Assembly (NCBI RefSeq): GCF_900108945.1
Contig: NZ_FNYE01000001.1
Coordinates: 310,001-374,000 of the forward strand
Reading direction: 5' to 3'
Origin: Paraburkholderia diazotrophica
GTDB lineage: Bacteria; Pseudomonadota; Gammaproteobacteria; Burkholderiales; Burkholderiaceae
DNA length: 64,000 bases
Each line of letters opens with the position of its first letter. Positions within the stretch are counted from its first letter, which is position 1. Both the position numbers and the translations under genes were made by a program. Positions 6,600-15,838 of the stretch are shown here, piece by piece. The notes beneath the pieces were generated by a model. That model was not told the origin of the DNA. It searched no databases and saw only the letters and a program-made list of their open reading frames with translations.

Positions 6600-6983
6600 C
6601 AGGCAGCGAAAGGGGTAGCTCTCGATGCTGGCGAAAGCGCCGGCGACATGGCGAAGCAGATCCTTTCCGGCGACGTCGAGCTGATGGATTTCGACGAGGC
6701 TCGCTGCTTCAAAGAGAACTACCTCGGGCTGATGGCTCAGCTCGAGTACGAACGCAAGTCCGGTTCGCTTGTCGAGCTGGACACCGCAACAGCAATCCTC
6801 TTCGAGGAGTTCCGGGCGCAGCGCGATGCGTGGCTTAACTGGCCGACCAGAGTGGGTCCGATCTTGGCGGCCGATCTAGGCGTCGAGGCCGACCGAGTTG
6901 TCGAGGCTCTAACCGCGCATGTCCACAAGCAAATCGCCCAGCTCGGCGAACCTGAAGCCAATTTCTCCGAAAGGGAAGGCTGA
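6390..6983 (+). CDS. Terminase small subunit, Nu1-like
   Basis: 197 residues. The N-terminus MNQSEFAALHGVSRKTVTKW is a winged HTH of the lambda Nu1 kind that binds the packaging site. A linker with basic patches follows, then a helical region (about 85-165) typical of small terminases, with KENYLGLMAQLEYERKSGSL and LFEEFRAQRDAWLNWP. Five GGTAACA motifs lie at and inside the gene. It overlaps the large terminase gene by 65 bases. The call is firm for family, inferred for site recognition. Confidence 0.8.
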   Translation: MNQSEFAALHGVSRKTVTKWKERGWLVFAGDQVDVEASNKLLKRYRRDGVPAVTEPASKAPRGNKRQPVTQAAKGVALDAGESAGDMAKQILSGDVELMDFDEARCFKENYLGLMAQLEYERKSGSLVELDTATAILFEEFRAQRDAWLNWPTRVGPILAADLGVEADRVVEALTAHVHKQIAQLGEPEANFSEREG

Positions 6984-9078
6984 CAGGCTCCGTGCGTCTG
7001 TTCGGCGCGCATGGACGCCACCGCCGCGCATCAGCGTACCGGCATGGGCTGACAAGTTCCGCAAGCTGGCGAAGGAGGCCGGGAGCACGTCCGGCAACTG
7101 GGAAACATCGACGGTGGAAGTCGCGCGCGGGCCGATGCTCGCAGTGACAGAGCCCGGTGTGCACATCATTACCACGATGGTGAGCACGCAGCTGCTGAAG
7201 ACTGCGTTGCTCGAAAACGTCTTTGGGTACTTTGCACACCTCGATCCGTGCCCGATTCTGCTGCTTCAGCCGAAAGAGGACGCTGCCGAGCAGTTCAGTA
7301 AGGAACGTATCAGTCCGCTGATCCGCGTGACGCCCGCGCTGCGTGAACTGGTGGGCACGAGCAAGACACGCAATGCCGATGAGACCCTGCTGTTCAAGGC
7401 GTTCCCCGGCGGCTTTCTCGCGCTCGCGGGCGCCGGTAGCCCTGACAACCTTGCACGTCGCCCGGTGCGCGTCATCCTCGCGGACGAGGTCGACAAGTAT
7501 CCTGTGACGCGCGAGGGCGAGCCTATCGCGCTGGCTGAAGAGCGGACGGCAACGTTCGGCGTCAACTGGCTATCGATCCGCGCGTGCTCGCCGACGGTCG
7601 AGGACGAGAGCCGGATCGAGGCTAGTTATAAGGAATCGGATCAACGCCGCGCGTCGATCGCATGCCCGCATTGCGGGCATCGCATGTTCCCCGACTTCTT
7701 CAAGCACGTCGACTGGGACAAGCGTCGCGACGAAAGCGGCAACGTCGTTGAGCATTTCCCGAAGACGGCGCGGATCGCGTGCGAATCGTGCGGTGAGATC
7801 TGGTCAGAAGGTGATCGGCTGCGAGCGCTGCAGACAGCACGATGGCATCAGACGAGGCCTTTCGAGTGCTGCGGATCGCGGCATATTCCGCTCGATGCCT
7901 ATGAGCGAGCGTGGCGCGGCCCGGAAGACTCGCGCCAGGCGACGACCGATGCCGCGATCGCCGAGGTGTGGGACTGGTGGGAAAGCGACCGCCACGCGGT
8001 GTATCGCGCCAAGTGCCCGGAATGCGGCGAATGGAAGGTCGACAACGAGCACGCTGGATTCCAGGCGAGCAAGCTCTATAGCCCGTGGCAGAAGGACAAG
8101 CCTTCAGACATTGCAGCGAAGTGGCTGAAGGCGCACGGCGACGAAGAGAAGAAACAGACCTGGTGGAACACGCAGGCCGGCATGCCATATCGGCCGAATT
8201 CCGGAAAGGTGTTGAAGCTGGACGCGCTCGTCGCGCGTGGTGAGCGCTGGGCCGCAGAAGTGCCTGATGGCGTCGCGGTGATCACGATCGGCGTCGACAC
8301 GCAGGACTATCGCTTCGAAGTCGAAGTCGTGGGTTGGGGGCGCAACGAAGAGAGCTGGTCGATCGCTTATGAAGTGATCGAAGGCGACATGGAAACGCCC
8401 GATCCATGGGAGCGGCTCGACGCGTTGCTGAATCGCATATGGCATCGCGCGGACGGGCGACCGTTCGAAGCGATGGCGGTGTGTATCGACTCGGGCGGCC
8501 ACCACACGCAGAAGGTCTACGACTTCTCGAAAGCCCGTCTCGGCCGCAAGGTATGGGCGATCAAGGGTGAGTCGGCGGTCAGCGGTAAGCGCAATCCGAT
8601 CTGGCCTGTGAAGAGGCCGACGCGAAAGACGAAAGCGTCTTTTCGGCCGGTGATCATCGGCGTCAACGCGGCGAAGGACACCATCCGGAACCGGCTGCAC
8701 GTCGAAGAGCCTGGCGCGGGATTCATGCACTTCCCGAGCGATCGCGACATTGGCTACTTCGAGCAGCTCACATCGGAGCGTTCCGTCGTAAAGGTCTCTG
8801 GTGGCCAGAAGTATCGCGTCTGGGAACTGCCGTCGGGGCGTGCGAACGAAGCGCTCGACTGCCGCGTGTACGCGTACGCGGCGCTTTGCGGTTTGACGCA
8901 TCTGGGCCTGAAGCTAAACCGGCGCGCGGATCTCGTTGCGCAACCGCTCGACTACGACGCGTCGCAGCAGGCATGGGTGCCGCAACCCGCAGCGCAGCCA
9001 GTGGCTCAGCCTTCGCCGGTACCGGAACCAGTTGGCGCTAAACCAGCCCGAAAGAAACTGACAGGGCGACTCGCTTAG
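6919..9078 (+). CDS. Terminase large subunit, GpA family
   Basis: 719 residues, like lambda gpA (641) with a longer tail. It has the family start RISVPAWADKFRKL (37-50), a P-loop-like region (about 85-97), Walker B ILADEVDKYP (186-195), several CxxC pairs (CPHCG, CESCG, CPECG) and the C-terminal nuclease half with CIDSGGHHTQKVYDF. It cuts and pumps DNA into the capsid. The start at ATG 6919 lies inside the small subunit gene; no clear ribosome binding site is seen, so the exact start is uncertain. Confidence 0.9.
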   Translation: MSTSKSPSSANLKPISPKGKADRLRASVRRAWTPPPRISVPAWADKFRKLAKEAGSTSGNWETSTVEVARGPMLAVTEPGVHIITTMVSTQLLKTALLENVFGYFAHLDPCPILLLQPKEDAAEQFSKERISPLIRVTPALRELVGTSKTRNADETLLFKAFPGGFLALAGAGSPDNLARRPVRVILADEVDKYPVTREGEPIALAEERTATFGVNWLSIRACSPTVEDESRIEASYKESDQRRASIACPHCGHRMFPDFFKHVDWDKRRDESGNVVEHFPKTARIACESCGEIWSEGDRLRALQTARWHQTRPFECCGSRHIPLDAYERAWRGPEDSRQATTDAAIAEVWDWWESDRHAVYRAKCPECGEWKVDNEHAGFQASKLYSPWQKDKPSDIAAKWLKAHGDEEKKQTWWNTQAGMPYRPNSGKVLKLDALVARGERWAAEVPDGVAVITIGVDTQDYRFEVEVVGWGRNEESWSIAYEVIEGDMETPDPWERLDALLNRIWHRADGRPFEAMAVCIDSGGHHTQKVYDFSKARLGRKVWAIKGESAVSGKRNPIWPVKRPTRKTKASFRPVIIGVNAAKDTIRNRLHVEEPGAGFMHFPSDRDIGYFEQLTSERSVVKVSGGQKYRVWELPSGRANEALDCRVYAYAALCGLTHLGLKLNRRADLVAQPLDYDASQQAWVPQPAAQPVAQPSPVPEPVGAKPARKKLTGRLA

Positions 9079-9085
9079 GAACGAA

Positions 9086-9331
9086 ATGGCTATCACGGAC
9101 GGAATGAGCACTGCGGACATGCAGGCGAGGTTGACCGCTTTGCAGGCGGCCTATTTCGACCTGTCGTCGGGCGCGAAGATCGTGACGGCCACCTACAACC
9201 AGGGCGACGGCGCGAAGTCGGTCACGTATCAGCTGAGCGACATTGCACAGATTCAACGCAGCATCCTGATGCTCCAAAAGGCTCTCGGGATCATTTGCCA
9301 CTATCCACGCGCTCGCAGGATTTATTTCTGA
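9086..9331 (+). CDS. Head-tail joining protein, gpW-like
   Basis: 81 residues. The stretch MSTADMQARLTALQAAYFDL followed by GAKSVTYQLSDIAQIQRSI is typical of the gpW family (lambda gpW, 68 residues), which plugs the portal after packaging. It stands between terminase and portal as in lambda. The stop overlaps the portal ATG. Confidence 0.85.
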   Translation: MAITDGMSTADMQARLTALQAAYFDLSSGAKIVTATYNQGDGAKSVTYQLSDIAQIQRSILMLQKALGIICHYPRARRIYF

Positions 9332-11019
9332 TGTCACTCATCGTCGATTCGACTGGCAAGCCGTTTGCGGACATGCCAGCCGGCGGACGTGCGCGCGCGG
9401 ATTCTGGATCGGGCACTCCGCTGACCATTCCGGGCAGCGTGACGCAGCCATACGGGAGCGCCTTTCCCTATGAGGCGTCGCGTGTTGACACGCCCGAGAT
9501 GGGCAATTGGTATCCGTGGATCCGTTCGCCGGACTCGGAAATCAATTATTGGCGCGACCGCATGGTCGCGCGTTCGCGCGATCTTGCGCGGAATGATGGT
9601 TGGTCGAGCGGCGGTGTCACTCGCATTCTGGACAACACCGTCGGCGCGCAACTGCGCTTGTCGGCAAGCCCTGACTGGCGTGTGCTGCGCCGATTCGCGA
9701 AGGGGTTCGATTCAACTTGGGCTGACGATTTCCGGCAGGCTGTTGAAGCATTGTGGCGCCTGTACTCGGAAGATCTCGGCCGCTACAACGACGTGTCGCG
9801 CCAACTGACAGTTTCTCAGCAACTGCGGCTTGCGTTGCGTCACAAGCTGGTCGACGGTGAGGCGCTTCTCGTTTCCTACTGGAAGCCGGAGCGCGTTGGA
9901 AGGGGCGGCGCTCAGTATGCTACGTCGTTCCTGGTTGTCGACCCCGACCGTCTTTCGAATCCGTATCAGATGGTCGATACGAAATATCTGCGCGGCGGCG
10001 TCGAGATCGATGACGACGGCGTGCCGCTCGCATACCACATCCGCAAGGTGCATCAGAACGACACCTATAACGCACCCGAGTCGATGGTATGGGAGCGCGT
10101 CGAGCGCGAGGATGAGGACGGTTGGCGTCGAGTAATCCACGACTTCGAGCGCGATCGCGCGGGCCAGAACCGCGGCATCGGCGTATTCACGCCCGTGCTC
10201 GCGCACGCAAAGATGCTTGCGCGGTATTACGGCGTCGAACTGCAGGCAGCGACCGTCGCGACGATTTTCGGCACGTACGTCACGAGCCCGTACGATCCCG
10301 CGATGATCGAAGCCGCGATGGATTCTGACGGCGGCGAGCAGGAAATGGGCTACTACCAGGAACTGCGCGCTGACTGGGCGAAAGAGCGCCCCGCGATGCT
10401 CAACGGCGTTCGTGTCCCGACGCTCGCTCCAGGCGAAGAAATCAAGCAGGTCGCCGCAGCGCATCCGCATAGTGGTTTCGGCGAATTCGCGCACGAAATG
10501 CTGCGCTCGATCGCGGCCGCGCTCGGCGTCTCTGCTGAGCAGATCACTCAGGACTGGAGCAAGACCAACTATTCGAGCGCGCGCGCTGCGCTGCTCGAAA
10601 GCTGGAAGACGCTCAGCCGTCGCAATGCTGAATTCAAGGTCGGCGCGGCGACGCCGCTGTTCGCGACGTGGTTGCAGGAAGCAATGGAGCGCGGCGACTT
10701 TGACGACGTATTGCCAACAGGCGCGCCGGACTTCATCGAAGCCGCCACTGCGTATTCGCGTTGTGACTGGCTCGGTGTGGCACGTGGATGGGTCGATCCT
10801 GTCAAGGAAAAGCAGGGTGCCGTCCTAGGCATGGATGCCGGTTTGTCGACGCTCAAACGCGAGTGCGCTGAGCAAGGTCTCGACTGGGAAGAAGTTCTCG
10901 CTCAGCGGGCAATCGAACTCAAGGCGTTCGAGCGTCTTGGCATGAAGCCGCCGAGCTGGTCTGGTGTCGAGAATGCCACCGAGGCGTCTACGCCTGAAGA
11001 GGAACCCCAAGCACAATGA
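9331..11019 (+). CDS. Portal protein, lambda gpB family
   Basis: 562 residues from ATG 9331, whose first base is also the last base of the previous stop. The frame is open upstream, but this start gives the normal family length. Visible family features include RMVARSRDLARNDGWSSGGV near residue 75, LRLALRHKLVDGEALL, VDPDRLSNP and the C-terminal WSKTNYSSARAALLESWKTL. It forms the dodecameric ring for DNA entry and exit. The C-terminus overlaps the protease gene by four bases. Confidence 0.9.
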   Translation: MSLIVDSTGKPFADMPAGGRARADSGSGTPLTIPGSVTQPYGSAFPYEASRVDTPEMGNWYPWIRSPDSEINYWRDRMVARSRDLARNDGWSSGGVTRILDNTVGAQLRLSASPDWRVLRRFAKGFDSTWADDFRQAVEALWRLYSEDLGRYNDVSRQLTVSQQLRLALRHKLVDGEALLVSYWKPERVGRGGAQYATSFLVVDPDRLSNPYQMVDTKYLRGGVEIDDDGVPLAYHIRKVHQNDTYNAPESMVWERVEREDEDGWRRVIHDFERDRAGQNRGIGVFTPVLAHAKMLARYYGVELQAATVATIFGTYVTSPYDPAMIEAAMDSDGGEQEMGYYQELRADWAKERPAMLNGVRVPTLAPGEEIKQVAAAHPHSGFGEFAHEMLRSIAAALGVSAEQITQDWSKTNYSSARAALLESWKTLSRRNAEFKVGAATPLFATWLQEAMERGDFDDVLPTGAPDFIEAATAYSRCDWLGVARGWVDPVKEKQGAVLGMDAGLSTLKRECAEQGLDWEEVLAQRAIELKAFERLGMKPPSWSGVENATEASTPEEEPQAQ

Positions 11020-11894
11020 AAACCTATCCATTCGCAGCGGCGCGTGTGTTTGACGTGCCGCTGGCGATTCACCCTACCAAAGGACAGGTGATAGCGAGGG
11101 TGCTCGCGAACCGGTTCGGTGTCGGTGAAATCAATTTCTCTGGAGAGGATTCCGGCGCGCTCAAGCCGATGGCGTTTATGGGTGGTGAGCCTGGCGCACT
11201 TGAGAAAGATCTGAACGAACCATACGACGTCATAAATGGCGTCGCTGTGATTGATGTGTCCGGAACGCTTGTGCAAAAAAGTAGCTATCTCCGACCTTAT
11301 TCGGGGATGCTAGGCTATAACGCTATTCGAAACAACTTCATAGAGGCGTTGTCGGACAAGGCCGTCCGGGCGATTGCGTTGCAGATCGATTCGCCCGGGG
11401 GTGAGGTCGCGGCGTGCTTCGATACCGCCGACCTGATCTACCAATCCAGAAAGATCAAGCCCACTCTCGCGATTCTCGACGAATCGGCATACAGCGCAGC
11501 ATACGCGCTGGCGAGTGCGTGCGAGCAGATCACGGTACCTCGCACTGGTGGAACAGGCAGTGTGGGAGTTATCTGCATGCATGTCGATCAAAGCAAGGCG
11601 ATCGACAAAGCTGGGTTCGCGGTCACGATCATCAAATACGGCGATCGCAAGGCCGATGGCAACCAGTTCAATCCGCTTTCGAAAGAGGCGCTCGAGCGGT
11701 ACCAGGCCGACGTCGATGAAATGGGCGAAATGTTCGTCCAGACGGTCGCTCGAAACCGCAACCTTTCAGCCGACGTCGTTCGTAAGACGCAGGCAACCAC
11801 CTTTCTCGGCGCCGCTGGCGTTGAGATCGGCTTCGCTGACGCTGTGATGGCGCCGGATGAGGCGTTCCAATCCCTGCTCGCCGAGCTGGGCTGA
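11016..11894 (+). CDS. S49 family head maturation protease, gpC-like
   Basis: 292 residues. The SppA/ClpP-type fold shows IDSPGGEV (124-131) and the catalytic serine in AYSAAY (Ser160); Lys212 in GDRKADGN is the likely general base. In lambda the gpC protein also contains the Nu3 scaffold at its C-terminus. Here the protein stops after the protease domain and the scaffold is a separate downstream gene. It would cut the scaffold and perhaps the portal during capsid maturation. Confidence 0.88.
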   Translation: MKTYPFAAARVFDVPLAIHPTKGQVIARVLANRFGVGEINFSGEDSGALKPMAFMGGEPGALEKDLNEPYDVINGVAVIDVSGTLVQKSSYLRPYSGMLGYNAIRNNFIEALSDKAVRAIALQIDSPGGEVAACFDTADLIYQSRKIKPTLAILDESAYSAAYALASACEQITVPRTGGTGSVGVICMHVDQSKAIDKAGFAVTIIKYGDRKADGNQFNPLSKEALERYQADVDEMGEMFVQTVARNRNLSADVVRKTQATTFLGAAGVEIGFADAVMAPDEAFQSLLAELG

Positions 11895-11921
11895 CATTTC
11901 CCAAACCCAAGAGGTTCAAAT

Positions 11922-12593
11922 ATGAGTATTCGCACCCTCGCGGCGCGCGGGCTCTCGTTCGCCTATCTCGGCGGCAGCAAATCCCGCGCAGCACGTGCCG
12001 AAGACGACGATCGCCGCGACGATGACGAACGCGCGGAAGACGATGAGATGGACGAGCAGGACCGAGACGACCGCGACAGCGGCGATTCGAAGGGCAAGAA
12101 AGGTCGGCGCGCTGAAGAGCGCGATGACGACAAACCCGATGCCGAGGACAAGAACGACGACGAAGTCGAAAAAGACTCGGGCAAAGGCAAGAAGGGCCAG
12201 CGCGCCGAAGACGACGACAAGGATCCGGACGCCGAAGAAGACGACGACAGCGATCCCGACGCGGAAGACGACGAAGGCGAGATGCGCGGCAAGAGCGCTG
12301 CAGCTCGCGCGCGTCGTCGCGAGCAAGCGCGTTGCGCTGCGATCATGGGTTCGAAGGCTGCCGCACGCAACCCGGTGCTCGCTGCGAACCTCGCGTTCAA
12401 GACCCGCATGACGCGCGACGAAGCGATTGCCACGCTGGAGGGCACGCCCGCTCCGGCGTCGGCAGCGCATTCGAACCGCGCAGCGCGGAACCCGAACCTT
12501 GGCGCCGATGGCGGCACCAAGCCGTCTCGTCAGCAGGCTTTGGCGGCACGCTGGGACGAGAACCTCAAGGCTGCAAACCCGTCCCGCCGTTAA
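11922..12593 (+). CDS. Probable capsid scaffold, acidic low-complexity
   Basis: 223 residues with AGAGG upstream of ATG 11922. Residues 25-125 are a highly acidic run rich in Asp, Glu, Arg and Lys with imperfect repeats (EDDD, DAED, SKGKKG/GKGKKG). The C-terminal part, ARCAAIMGSKAAARNP with LAFKTRMTRDEAIATL, resembles the end of gpC/Nu3-type scaffolds. Position between protease and decoration protein fits. Low complexity may reflect an intrinsically disordered core. Confidence 0.7.
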   Translation: MSIRTLAARGLSFAYLGGSKSRAARAEDDDRRDDDERAEDDEMDEQDRDDRDSGDSKGKKGRRAEERDDDKPDAEDKNDDEVEKDSGKGKKGQRAEDDDKDPDAEEDDDSDPDAEDDEGEMRGKSAAARARRREQARCAAIMGSKAAARNPVLAANLAFKTRMTRDEAIATLEGTPAPASAAHSNRAARNPNLGADGGTKPSRQQALAARWDENLKAANPSRR

Positions 12594-12622
12594 TCAACCA
12601 TCTGCCCCAAAGGAACTGAACC

Positions 12623-13552
12623 ATGGGTAACCCGACTTACACGCCGTTTCAGGAAAACTGGCACAACGGTGGCTTTCTTGTCTCGCAGGCGAACGGCCAC
12701 CAATCGATCGAGCAGGGCACGCTGACCGGTGGCGTCAAAGTCCTGGCAGGTACGGTGCTTGGCACCATCCTGTCGGCGCTGACGGCAGTCGCCGCAGCGC
12801 TCGGCACGAACACCGGCAACGGTACGTTCGGCGCGATCACGCCGCAGGCTGCGCCGGCGACGATGATCGGCGCATACCTCGTGTCGCTCACGAGCTCGTC
12901 CGCATTCACGGTCACGGCACCGGACGGCCAGACGGCGACCGGCACCGTCGGCAGCGCATTCAGCGGCCTCGGCATCGGCTTTACGATCACCGCCGGCGGC
13001 ACGCCGTTCGCGGCAGGCGACTCGTTCACGCTGACGACCACAGCGACGCCGGGCAATCCGTCGATCGCCTCGGCGGCCGGCACGAACACGGGCAACGGCA
13101 CCATTGGCTCGCTGAGTGTGCAGGGCTACGCCGCGAAGGCTGGCGTCTACTCGGTCGAGTTCGACGATGCGACGCACTTCGTCGTCACCGATCCGACGGG
13201 CGCTGAAGTCGGCCACGGCACGACGGGAGTGGCATTCAAGGCTGGCGGTCTCTCGTTCACGATTACCGCGGGCGGCACCGCCTTCGTGCCCGGCGACAGC
13301 TTCACGGTCACGGTCGCGGCTGGTTCGAGCAAGTACAAACCGTTCGATCCCGCCAACGTCGACGGCTCGCAGGTGCCGAGCGGCATCCTGTTCGCGACAA
13401 AGGATGTCACGAGCGCGGATAAGCCATGCGCTGTGGTCGTGCGTCTCGCCGAAGTCAACGCATCGGAACTGGTGTGGCCGACGGGCATGAGTGCCGCTGC
13501 GATCACCGCCGCGCTCGCGCAACTGAAGGCACTGACCATCATCCCGCGCTGA
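12623..13552 (+). CDS. Head decoration protein gpD-like with two inserted repeats
   Basis: 309 residues, nearly three times lambda gpD (110). Residues 1-60 and 235-309 form the gpD family parts (THE-type start with QENWHNGGFLVSQ and ending VWPTGMSAAAITAALAQLKAL). Between them lie two copies of an 82-residue unit (61-142 and 153-234), each starting GTNTGNGT and containing FTVTAPDG/FVVTDPTG and FTITAGGT. These beta-rich units likely project from the capsid surface. It stabilises the filled head. Confidence 0.85.
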   Translation: MGNPTYTPFQENWHNGGFLVSQANGHQSIEQGTLTGGVKVLAGTVLGTILSALTAVAAALGTNTGNGTFGAITPQAAPATMIGAYLVSLTSSSAFTVTAPDGQTATGTVGSAFSGLGIGFTITAGGTPFAAGDSFTLTTTATPGNPSIASAAGTNTGNGTIGSLSVQGYAAKAGVYSVEFDDATHFVVTDPTGAEVGHGTTGVAFKAGGLSFTITAGGTAFVPGDSFTVTVAAGSSKYKPFDPANVDGSQVPSGILFATKDVTSADKPCAVVVRLAEVNASELVWPTGMSAAAITAALAQLKALTIIPR

Positions 13553-13569
13553 TCGCCACCTGATCAGAC

Positions 13570-13632
13570 GCCGCCGCGAGGCGGCTATTCGTGAATGCAT
13601 TGAGGCCGCCACCAAGGCGGCTTTTCTTTTTT
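13570..13632 (+). terminator. Two GC-rich hairpins before the major capsid gene
   Basis: GCCGCC-GCGA-GGCGGC (13570-13585) and GCCGCC-ACCAA-GGCGGC (13605-13621), the second followed by TTTTCTTTTTT. The second has the form of an intrinsic terminator. Between two head genes it may trim or stabilise mRNA, or be read through by an antiterminated polymerase. Confidence 0.65.
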
Positions 13633-13644
13633 AAGGAATAAGCC

Positions 13645-14709
13645 ATGGCTGGCGAAATCATCGATATTTTTAACGGCGACGCATTCAGCGCGCTGACCCT
13701 CACGCAGGGTGTGCAACGCAACCCCTACCAGCCGAGCGCGCTGGGGCAACTGAACATTTTCGATCCGAACCCTATCCGCACGACGGCTGTGTCGGTCGAA
13801 GAGCGCACGGGTACGCTGAAGCTGATCGGCTTCAGCGAGCGTGGCACGGAAGGAACGCAGCGCACGACCGAGAAGCGCAAGATGCGCTACTTCGACGTGC
13901 CGCGTCTGATGCATGACGACACGATCCATACATACGAAATCCAGAACATCCGCGAGTTTCCGGAAGGCCCGACGGGTCAGATCGTGACTGTGCCGATGCA
14001 GCTCGAGCGCGAAGTTGCGCGTCGTCTCGCGGGGCCGACCGGCCTGCTGGCGAGCGTCGAGTACACGAAGGAATATCTGCGTCTCGCCGCTGTTCAGGGC
14101 ATGGTGCTCGATCCGAAGGACGGCAGCGTTCTCTACAACTGGTTCGACGAATTCCAGATCACGCAGGCGACGGAAGTTGCCTTCAATCTGGCAGCCGGCA
14201 CGGCGAACAGCCTTCGCCCGATCATCAATGGTGTGAAGCGCTACATGGCTCGGAAGGCGCAAGGCGCGTTCACGAACCAGACGAAGATCATGGCGCTGTG
14301 CGGCGACGTGTTCTACGACCAGTTCTCGAACCATCCGGACGTAATTCGTACGTTCCTGAACTGGGAAGGCGCGAAGGACATCCGCAACGATGCATTCGGC
14401 GACGCCTTCAGTTCGTTCGATTTCGACGGTGTCACCTGGGTGAACTACCGCGGCTCGGACGACAACTCGACCGTCAAGATTGCGGACGACAAGGTCAAGT
14501 TCTTCCCGGTCAATGCCCCTGGCATCTTTCAGGAGGTGCTGGCCCCGGGCGAATCGGCAGAGTTCATCAACCAGCCCGGCGCGCCGGTCTACGTGCTGCC
14601 GATCATCGATCGTGATCGTCGCATGTGGTGGAAGATGGAGGTCTACTCCTATCCGCTGTACCTCTGCACGCGCCCGGAAGTCCTGGTCGGCGGCCGCTCG
14701 GAGGCTTAA
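13645..14709 (+). CDS. Major capsid protein, gpE-like
   Basis: 354 residues, close to lambda gpE (341). Features: GEIIDIFNGDAFSALTLT at the N-terminus, a central FDEFQI and LCGDVFYDQFSNHPDV, and FFPVNAPGIF with RDRRMWWKMEVYSYPLYLC near the end. These are characteristic of the gpE/HK97-fold family. AAGGAA stands upstream of ATG 13645. The next gene overlaps its stop. This is the shell subunit. Confidence 0.9.
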   Translation: MAGEIIDIFNGDAFSALTLTQGVQRNPYQPSALGQLNIFDPNPIRTTAVSVEERTGTLKLIGFSERGTEGTQRTTEKRKMRYFDVPRLMHDDTIHTYEIQNIREFPEGPTGQIVTVPMQLEREVARRLAGPTGLLASVEYTKEYLRLAAVQGMVLDPKDGSVLYNWFDEFQITQATEVAFNLAAGTANSLRPIINGVKRYMARKAQGAFTNQTKIMALCGDVFYDQFSNHPDVIRTFLNWEGAKDIRNDAFGDAFSSFDFDGVTWVNYRGSDDNSTVKIADDKVKFFPVNAPGIFQEVLAPGESAEFINQPGAPVYVLPIIDRDRRMWWKMEVYSYPLYLCTRPEVLVGGRSEA

Positions 14710-15047
14710 TGCCCATTGACTGGAATGCGGTGGTCATCGGCCCGCTGCAGGGCGTCTTCGGCGAGCCGGTGTCATACACGTCGATCCTCGGCGGGTCATT
14801 CCAGATCACAGGCGTCTACGACAAGGCGTTCTTTGCCGTCAACGTCGAGACCGGATCGCTGGTCTCGACATCTCAGCCGACGCTCGGCGTGCAGCTTTCG
14901 CAATTCCCTTCGAACTATCTCCCCCAACAAGGCGATCAGCTTCTGATCGTTGGCACAGGGGAACAATGGGAAGTGCGCGAGGTGCATTCGGATGGCAAGG
15001 GCGGCGCCCGACTGATGCTCAACGTAACGGGGCAAACCGATGTCTGA
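14709..15047 (+). CDS. Head-tail connector, FII-like
   Basis: 112 residues from ATG 14709, which overlaps the TAA of the capsid gene. The sequence has DWNAVVIGPLQGVFGEPVSY and later GDQLLIVGTGEQWEVREVHSD, a small beta-barrel pattern that agrees with lambda gpFII/Mu gp36-type adaptors. It stands at the expected head-tail boundary. The frame is open upstream but lies inside the capsid gene. Confidence 0.65.
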   Translation: MPIDWNAVVIGPLQGVFGEPVSYTSILGGSFQITGVYDKAFFAVNVETGSLVSTSQPTLGVQLSQFPSNYLPQQGDQLLIVGTGEQWEVREVHSDGKGGARLMLNVTGQTDV

Positions 15048-15639
15048 TCAGGCCGCGCGCGCGGAATTCCGCGCGGTGCTGCTGTCCGCGCTGAGCACCG
15101 TGAGTGCACATCTTTATTCGCCTGGTGACTGGAACGTGACAGCGTCGAAGCTGCCGGCGATCAAGGTCCGGTATGGCGGCGAAGAGAAGAAGTCGCTCGG
15201 CAATGCTGGTCAGACGGCCTTCGATACGACGAGCGTCTTCGAGATCCGCGTCGAGGTGTCTGCTATCTCTGGTCCGGCTGCGTTGCTCGCGCTCGAAGGC
15301 CTGCAGGCTGACATCGAGGCGGCGATCTTCAAGAGTGTGCCGCTACGCAACCTCGCGCAGGACTTCCCGTTCATGCGGACGCAGACGGACGTCAGCGCTG
15401 ATGGTGAGACGCACATAGGCGGAATGCTGGTCTCGCTCGGCGTGCAGATGTACGAGACGTTCTATCCGGACGTCAACGCGCAGCTCGCCGAGATCGATCT
15501 GACTGCCGACCTCGTGAACGTGTACGACCCGACGGGCACGTATGCGAACCCGCCGTTCCCCGATGCCGTGAAGCCGGCACCGCGCACCGAAGGCCCCGAT
15601 GGACGGGCTGAAGGCTTCGTCAAAGCAACATTCTCCTAA
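15040..15639 (+). CDS. Probable tail terminator (Mu gp37 / lambda gpU role)
   Basis: 199 residues. The beginning DQAARAEFRAVLLSALSTVS and the core with VFEIRVEVSAISGPAAL fit the mixed alpha/beta fold of tail terminators, and the position just before a DUF2635 protein and the sheath equals that of Mu gp37. It would cap the tail tube. Assignment is by position and general pattern, so moderate. Confidence 0.55.
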   Translation: MSDQAARAEFRAVLLSALSTVSAHLYSPGDWNVTASKLPAIKVRYGGEEKKSLGNAGQTAFDTTSVFEIRVEVSAISGPAALLALEGLQADIEAAIFKSVPLRNLAQDFPFMRTQTDVSADGETHIGGMLVSLGVQMYETFYPDVNAQLAEIDLTADLVNVYDPTGTYANPPFPDAVKPAPRTEGPDGRAEGFVKATFS

Positions 15640-15649
15640 GAGGTGACGA

Positions 15650-15838
15650 ATGATCGTCAAACCTGCACCGGGCCTCAAAGTGCGGCATCCGGTCACGAAG
15701 CAGTTTCTGCCGCCCGAAGGCATCGAAGTGCCGGATGGCGATATTTTCTGGACGCGCGTAGCGAACGACGGTGATGTCGTGATCGAAGCGCCGGCGCCCG
15801 CAACCGCAACGAAGAAGGCTGGGGGTGATGCGCAATGA
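15650..15838 (+). CDS. DUF2635 protein, Mu gp38-like
   Basis: 62 residues. PAPGLKVRHPVTKQFLP followed by EGIEVPDGDIFWTRVANDGDV is the hallmark of DUF2635, always found directly before Mu-type sheath genes. Its role is unknown. AAGAGGTGACGA precedes the ATG, and the stop overlaps the sheath start. Confidence 0.85.
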   Translation: MIVKPAPGLKVRHPVTKQFLPPEGIEVPDGDIFWTRVANDGDVVIEAPAPATATKKAGGDAQ

